Source: Paulinella micropora
Lineage: Eukaryota > Cercozoa > Imbricatea > Euglyphida
DNA: 35,086 bases
Assembly (NCBI GenBank): GCA_009731375.1
Contig: BJOX01000110.1
Location: forward strand, 264,282-299,367
Reading direction: 5' to 3'
Shown piece by piece: positions 30,778 to 35,086 of the stretch. A model generated the notes under the pieces. The model saw only the letters and a program-made list of their open reading frames with translations, was not told the origin of the DNA and made no database searches. Position numbers and translations under genes: made by a program. The first letter of the stretch is position 1. Every line of letters begins with the position of its first letter.

Positions 30778-33285
30778 GTCTACGACGACAACACGCTCAC
30801 CTGAGCCGGTGTCTTCGTCTTGACGTCCCCCCTCCGTAGCGGTATAAGCTTGCTGGGGGTAGTTGGAGCTGGAACTGGTGCTATAATTCCAGTATCCGTG
30901 TCCTCTGGGAGGGCGCGCTGGGGTCCGTCCTCCCCTTCCACGAAAGCCTCGTCCTCGTGGTGCCGCCCCTCTTGGTGTCCCTCGGGACCCTCGTGACGAT
31001 CCTCTCGTCTCTCCTCCTCCTCTAGTCGGCGCCTTTGATCGGCCCGATGTCTCTCTCTTCTCCCTTCTCTTCATTCTGTCAAGGAAGTAAATGATGGCCT
31101 CCCGGAACTCCGCATCCGAGACCATATTCGCATTCCACCTCCCCTCCTCCAACTCCTTCTTGTACATGGCGTACATGGTCTTTTTCATGCCTTCGAGCTC
31201 TCTAAGGAAAAGATTTCGCTGCCTATCATCAAGAGAGTCGTGGCTGAAGAGGCAATTGCCTACTCCTTTCTGTGCCTCATGCTTACACGCCATGTATGAA
31301 AAATAGCGGTAGCACGGCGTCGGCTCATCTCTCCCCCTCTTGAGACCTGCCGTTCGAGTTGCATGTGCTGCTTGAGCACCTCCAACCCCCTGTGTCGCGG
31401 CACTGGAGAATGACTCGGTGGCCGTGTCCAATTCGGAACACGCGTCGAGCACCTCCTTGAACAGGTCGCCCGGCGGAGTAGCCGCTACAGTCCTCTCGTA
31501 TATATTCGTTTCTAAAAAATCCGCCGTCTTCACCGCCGTGAAGGTCGGACAGGACTGTATGATCCTTGCGAGCTTGCTCGGGTGTCGTGTACACAAAGCA
31601 CTCAGGAAGTACAAAATGATAGACTTCCGGCTATAAAAGAGCCCGTACTTGGCGCTGACCTCAGTGAGGATCGCTGCCAACCTCGTGCCAATGCCCAGCC
31701 CTTCGTTCACCTCTTGAAAAATCTCAAACCCAATCAAAGTACCAGTGCACAGGTGCTGATACCCATGAGTTTTAAAGTATTGCAAGAGGACGGCAACTGG
31801 CACCGTGCATTGCAGGTCTGAGGCTGCTCTCCTAGCCGCCACCTCTACCGCTCTCATCGCCTTGTACTCCCCAACATCAAACCCTTGTGTGATGATTGAT
31901 GGGTCCAACAAGGTGTACAACGCCTCATACTCCTGTGTTTCGTCCGTTGGATGCTGCTTCATACAAGCATCAATTCTTCTGAGCTTGTCTCGAAGGTTCG
32001 CATCCGTGTCCTTCTGACTCGCTGTCTCTGCATACAGCGTCAGAGCAGTGGCATCGGACTTTGTATATTTTTGGAAGGCCTGTATGATAGCCTGTCTGTC
32101 CTTTTTGTCATTACTGTTGACAATAACAGTGGTAGGCGCTGAGCTAGTCGCAGGGGCCGAAGGGGCTGTGTGGGCTGACGGGGCGGAGCGGCCCGAGGGA
32201 GCCATATAAGATCCAGAGGAATATTTCGGTCCCTTTGTTCCCGCCGCCTTGGCTAATGCAATCTTTGCCTCCATCTCCTTCTTTTCTTTCTCAGCCGCTA
32301 GCTCTTTGATATACAGCTCTTGGGCATGATGAAAAAAAGACAGGATCTCAGCTGCCTTCCGAAGGAACAAGGCCTTCTCCGCCAACTCCTTCTCTCCCGC
32401 TTTATTGGTGGGGGGTGGTGCGGCCGTCCCCTCCAAGATCGTATGATCCTTCGTGAAGACCCACCTCTTCCATGCGTCATCCTTCACCAAGGCCGCATGC
32501 AGCTTCTTCATCCTCGTCACCCCTCCAGCTTCGCCTTCTATTTCCCTCAGGGCCGGGTGAAGGTCCCTGCCAAACTGGGTGTGTTGGAGTTTACCCAGGT
32601 CCACTAACTTGGCCTCCATAAGTTTCAGAGACACATCCATGACATTGATCTGTCCTTTTGGATTCCTGAACTTAAACTCCTTTTCCACTCTCTTTATTGA
32701 ATCAATGTCCTGACCAGGATCGAGCAACCTAGCCAGTGCTCTTGTGTTCCATGGCAGCACAGTCTTTCCAGTCTGGTACTCAAAGAGTATAGCACACTCA
32801 AACACTGTCCATGAGAGGTCGAGTAGCTCCAGTAAAGACATATTGTCCCCAAATGAGACATGTTGCACCTGTAACTGTGCACCGTCGTCTCTGAGGAATT
32901 CTGCCAGAGGCAGAGCTTGCCTTGGGAGAGGGTAACAGATGTCCTCCTTCTTCAAGGGTTGTCCCCATCGCATTTCTTGGGGAATGTATAGCCATTTATA
33001 GGCCTCATCCTTCCCTTTCTTCTCCTCAAACTCCTTCTTACTTAGTTTGCCATATTCGGCCACAAACCTCGCTTCCTCTCCTCCCTTCTCCTCCTCCTCG
33101 ACTTCCTCTGCTCCTCCTGTGTCAAAGGAAGGCGCAGTAAAAAATTGATTCTCTGCTCCTCCTGTGTCAAAGGAAGGTGCCAGATCTCCTCCTTCTGCAT
33201 GAGGGTCAACGAACTCCTCTTCGTTTCCTGGGGTTCGCTCACTCTCCCCCCCTCCTTCCTGCCAGTCTTCAGACCTAGTAGACAT
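30775..33285 (-). CDS. gag: Gag protein of element B
   Basis: 836 codons, ATG at 33285. The N-terminus is acidic and has a short internal duplication (A-P-S-F-D-T-G-G-A-E twice, about residues 36-60). A middle region contains an E/K-rich probable coiled coil near residues 315-355 and a Ser/Ala/Pro-rich linker. A cysteine-histidine cluster C658-x8-C667-x10-C678-x3-H682 follows, then an Arg/Gly-rich tail (R-G-G, R-G-R-G-F-R-G-R-G-G) close to the C-terminus. It should form the particle and bind the element RNA. The finger is closer to a CCCH type than to the usual retroviral CCHC knuckle (C-x2-C-x4-H-x4-C), which I do not find. N-terminal homology to element A's gag remnant supports the call. 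The family assignment rests mainly on position next to pol. Confidence 0.88.
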   Translation of the reverse strand: MSTRSEDWQEGGGESERTPGNEEEFVDPHAEGGDLAPSFDTGGAENQFFTAPSFDTGGAEEVEEEEKGGEEARFVAEYGKLSKKEFEEKKGKDEAYKWLYIPQEMRWGQPLKKEDICYPLPRQALPLAEFLRDDGAQLQVQHVSFGDNMSLLELLDLSWTVFECAILFEYQTGKTVLPWNTRALARLLDPGQDIDSIKRVEKEFKFRNPKGQINVMDVSLKLMEAKLVDLGKLQHTQFGRDLHPALREIEGEAGGVTRMKKLHAALVKDDAWKRWVFTKDHTILEGTAAPPPTNKAGEKELAEKALFLRKAAEILSFFHHAQELYIKELAAEKEKKEMEAKIALAKAAGTKGPKYSSGSYMAPSGRSAPSAHTAPSAPATSSAPTTVIVNSNDKKDRQAIIQAFQKYTKSDATALTLYAETASQKDTDANLRDKLRRIDACMKQHPTDETQEYEALYTLLDPSIITQGFDVGEYKAMRAVEVAARRAASDLQCTVPVAVLLQYFKTHGYQHLCTGTLIGFEIFQEVNEGLGIGTRLAAILTEVSAKYGLFYSRKSIILYFLSALCTRHPSKLARIIQSCPTFTAVKTADFLETNIYERTVAATPPGDLFKEVLDACSELDTATESFSSAATQGVGGAQAAHATRTAGLKRGRDEPTPCYRYFSYMACKHEAQKGVGNCLFSHDSLDDRQRNLFLRELEGMKKTMYAMYKKELEEGRWNANMVSDAEFREAIIYFLDRMKRREKRETSGRSKAPTRGGGETRGSSRGSRGTPRGAAPRGRGFRGRGGRTPARPPRGHGYWNYSTSSSSNYPQQAYTATEGGRQDEDTGSGERVVVVD

Positions 33286-34029
33286 GGACGCTGAAGGAAT
33301 ACGGATGAGACAGAGTTGTTTCTACCCCGTAATTGCTCTGTTCGTCTATGAGGAACGAATAGAGAGAAAAAACGAAAAGACAGTATAGAGAGAGAGCGTC
33401 TCACCTCTATGTCTTATGTGTTTTTTTTGTGAGAAAGAAGTAATCTGTACGACTTTCTCTGAAAATTTGATCTCCTTCTCCACTCCTCTTTTCTTTTTCT
33501 CTTTTTGTTGTTGTATCTGTTATGAGGTACGAGGACCTATGTACAGATAATGTCAAAGAGGCTAGAGAAGCACTCCTTGAGAAGTCGACTTGTCGTCTGA
33601 CACTTGTTCAGACCTATTGTCGAAAGACAGTCAGAGATTTGCAAAAATACTCTGATGTGTGTGGTTTGAGAGGCAACAAAGTGCACAGACTTGAAAGGTA
33701 GAGTACTACGCTCGTGTCCTTCAAGTTTGTTTGTATCTGTGAGTGTTTGTTTTTACGTCTGTTGACCTACTCTGTCTCTGTCTCAAGAGAGAACAAAAGA
33801 ACAGCTACGAGGTCTGGTGTCTGGCCTCCTTGTGAGGACACAGATACAGGCTGTGGAGAGGGTACTGAGACACCTACTCACAAACGCCTAGACGTCTAGT
33901 TTTGCAAAAAGAGCTGTGTGGGGATGTGCTGGAGTATTTGTTTTTTGGAACACCTACTCAGAAGAGATAGGTCTGTCCAATTTTTCTTTCTGCTGTTCCA
34001 AAAACAAGCCAGAAAAGAAATCAGCCTTG
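33286..34029 (-). other. element B leader (5' untranslated region)
   Basis: About 745 nt between the primer-binding site and gag, with no long frame on the element strand. An inverted repeat near its start (33940-33952 GTTTTTTGGAACA and 33994-34005 TGTTCCAAAAAC) could form a 12-bp stem. Element A has a different but also paired structure at the same place. A packaging or dimerisation role is a guess from position. Confidence 0.6.
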
Positions 34030-34044
34030 TGCTGGTGACTCCAA
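34030..34044 (-). promoter_or_regulatory. element B primer-binding site
   Basis: On the element strand TTGGAGTCACCAGC follows the LTR end ...TAACA, with TGG one base in, as expected for pairing with a tRNA 3'-CCA end. A pairing tRNA would end in GCTGGTGACTCCA. I cannot name it from memory. Element A has the diverged form TTGGAGTCCATAGC. Confidence 0.65.
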
Positions 34045-34299
34045 TGTTACAATCCCCGAAGATAGCTCAATAAAAAGTCGGTAATACAACCAGACACAAA
34101 TCCCCAAAAGAGAATGATGTCTCGTTATATTAGCTCAGTGAAGCCGAAAAGAAAACGGCAACAGACCAAGGTTAAAATTGCATTAGGTCAAATCCGGCCA
34201 AACGATATTGAAAATAATGGGAAAAAAAACTAGGTGCACCTGACACCAGAAAAAGCCTCAGGGTACTTTTTACCGGCTATCCGGGGGGTGATGCTTACA
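34045..34299 (-). repeat. 5' LTR of element B
   Basis: 255 bp, matching 23902-24156 except at two positions (about 34176 and 34295). It contains the conserved 36-bp block at 34106-34141, which includes TAATATAAC, a possible TATA-like element on the element strand. The start site is not visible. Confidence 0.95.
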
Positions 34300-34318
34300 T
34301 TTCGTTGGGGATAGTACA
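34300..34318 (+). repeat. 3' LTR of element A, last part
   Basis: TTTCGTTGGGGATAGTACA completes the LTR interrupted at 23901. It begins with the TTTC duplicate made by B's insertion. It ends in CA and is followed by TCAG, A's target duplicate. Confidence 0.9.
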
Positions 34319-35086
34319 TCAGTACTAGTACATTACACGCTTTCTCCTAACCAGTAGTACGGTCAGTTTCAGCTCAGCCTTCGACGCTATTATTAATAAT
34401 ACTCAGTACACGAGTCTCAAACTTGAAACTTTGAAGAGCAAGCAGCCGGCGTCACGGTCACCAGTCTCAAACTTGAAACTTTGAAGAGCAAGCAGCCGGC
34501 GTCACCTTCAAGTCTTCACTGCATTACTATATATATATATTATCATTAATCCGACCGCACGGTGGATTCAGTGGAACTCAATCAAACCTCGCTATCTCAA
34601 TGTTCCATTCTGTTGTTTATCCTCAGCTGGCTCACATTGAATTTACCGTCCTAAGCTAATCATGTGACTCAGGCCGCTTGCCTGACTCAGAGAGCTGAGT
34701 GGGACCCGAGGAAGCATTATTAATAAGTCATATTAATATTAAAAAAATGAAACTCTGACTTATTATAACTTAACTTGATATTATTAATAATATATAAATT
34801 TCAACCTGAGGCGATGCCTGATTAAAATCTGTCTGTGTGGCCAAACCAAACTGCCAAACTCCTAGCCTGATAATAGTAAGTCATCGTTGATAATAATAAA
34901 TTATTAATATTGATAATATATAATATAACATTATCAATAATCACTAGAGTTTAAAGTTAAGTAGTAACTTGATTTATCTCTGGCGAATCTGACATAGTCT
35001 GTCACGAGTCACTGGTTTATTGATATTAATAGGTCACCGGAAGCGGGCGGAAGGAAGGGAAGCGGGGGGGGGGGGGGGGGGGGGGG
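34319..35086. other. right flank: 50-bp duplication, AT-rich sequence and terminal G run
   Basis: A 43-bp sequence (AGTCTCAAACTTGAAACTTT, then GAAGAGCAAGCAGCCGGCGT) occurs at 34413-34455 and again at 34463-34505. AT-rich sequence with TTATTAATA words fills 34720-34960. The window ends in ~23 G from 35064, probably a contig end. No gene is supported. Confidence 0.7.

Larger units (their letters stand above)
23898..34303 (-). mobile_element. element B: structurally intact Ty3/Gypsy-type LTR retrotransposon
   Basis: Element B proper runs 23902-34299 (10,398 bp) and is flanked by TTTC at 23898-23901 and 34300-34303. On the minus strand its order is 5' LTR, primer-binding site, ~760-bp leader, gag, in-frame TGA, pol, ~780-bp 3' untranslated region, polypurine tract and 3' LTR. 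The order protease-RT-RNase H-integrase is the Ty3/Gypsy order. The LTRs differ at 2 of 255 positions and both reading frames are intact, so insertion is recent and the copy may be competent. It lies inside the 3' LTR of the related element A, in opposite orientation. Confidence 0.95.
18771..34322 (+). mobile_element. element A: decayed Ty3/Gypsy-type LTR retrotransposon (split by element B)
   Basis: Element A proper runs 18775-34318 and is flanked by 4-bp target duplications TCAG at 18771-18774 and 34319-34322. Its order is 5' LTR (with a MITE inside), leader, broken gag, deletion junction, broken pol 3' end, 3' untranslated region, polypurine tract and 3' LTR. The 3' LTR is split at 23901/34300 by element B. 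Without the insertions A is about 4.9 kb. An internal deletion corresponding to about 5.3 kb of B's coding sequence has removed late gag, protease, reverse transcriptase, RNase H and the integrase N-terminus. A cannot be autonomous. Its LTRs differ from each other at about 15 positions plus one indel, so it is older than B. Confidence 0.92.

Noticed and set aside
25127-33140. Plus-strand frames opposite pol and gag
   Set aside because: Shadows of the coding strand, without homology or conserved motifs.

Overview
The window is eukaryotic nuclear DNA. It has no bacterial gene organisation. The left half (1 to about 18.2 kb) is almost entirely simple-sequence and short tandem repeats. The right half (18.77-34.32 kb) is a nested pair of related Ty3/Gypsy-type LTR retrotransposons. 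I see no host protein-coding gene, tRNA or rRNA. The mixture suggests a repeat-rich genome, possibly a protist or alga, but nothing in the sequence fixes the taxon. Five runs of N are assembly gaps (1604-1876, 7204-7410, 10992-11153, 12856-13546, 14983-15570), and the window ends in a G homopolymer.

Left half: long tetranucleotide (GATA/CTAT, CATA, GCTT, CTAA), pentanucleotide (ATACA/TATTG), trinucleotide (ATT/AAT) and dinucleotide arrays are mixed with more complex tandem repeats of about 30, 41, 60, 100 and 249 bp. Several arrays switch strand abruptly, for example CTAT to GATA and ATACA to TATTG, which makes very large inverted repeats. A ~196-bp element occurs at 1-196 and in inverted orientation at 17992-18188, bracketing the whole island. 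A second, fold-back element occurs in opposite orientations at 8254-8398 and 14175-14330.

Right half: element A (plus strand) runs from 18775 to 34318 between 4-bp target duplications TCAG. Its 5' LTR carries a 274-bp MITE-like insertion flanked by TA. Its gag is broken by frameshifts. A large deletion joins mid-gag to the integrase core, and the pol remnant has a further frameshift and a TGA stop. Element B (minus strand, 23902-34299) is inserted in A's 3' LTR with target duplication TTTC. B has nearly identical 255-bp LTRs (2 differences), an intact 836-codon gag, and an intact 1915-codon pol with protease, reverse transcriptase, RNase H, integrase, GPY/F module and an unrecognised conserved C-terminal block. 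A's LTRs differ at about 15 positions, so A is older, as the nesting requires.

The most notable point is the gag-pol junction of B. Gag and pol are in the same frame and are separated by one TGA followed by CGG, with 25 further sense codons before the first pol ATG. This predicts a Gag-Pol fusion made by stop-codon readthrough.
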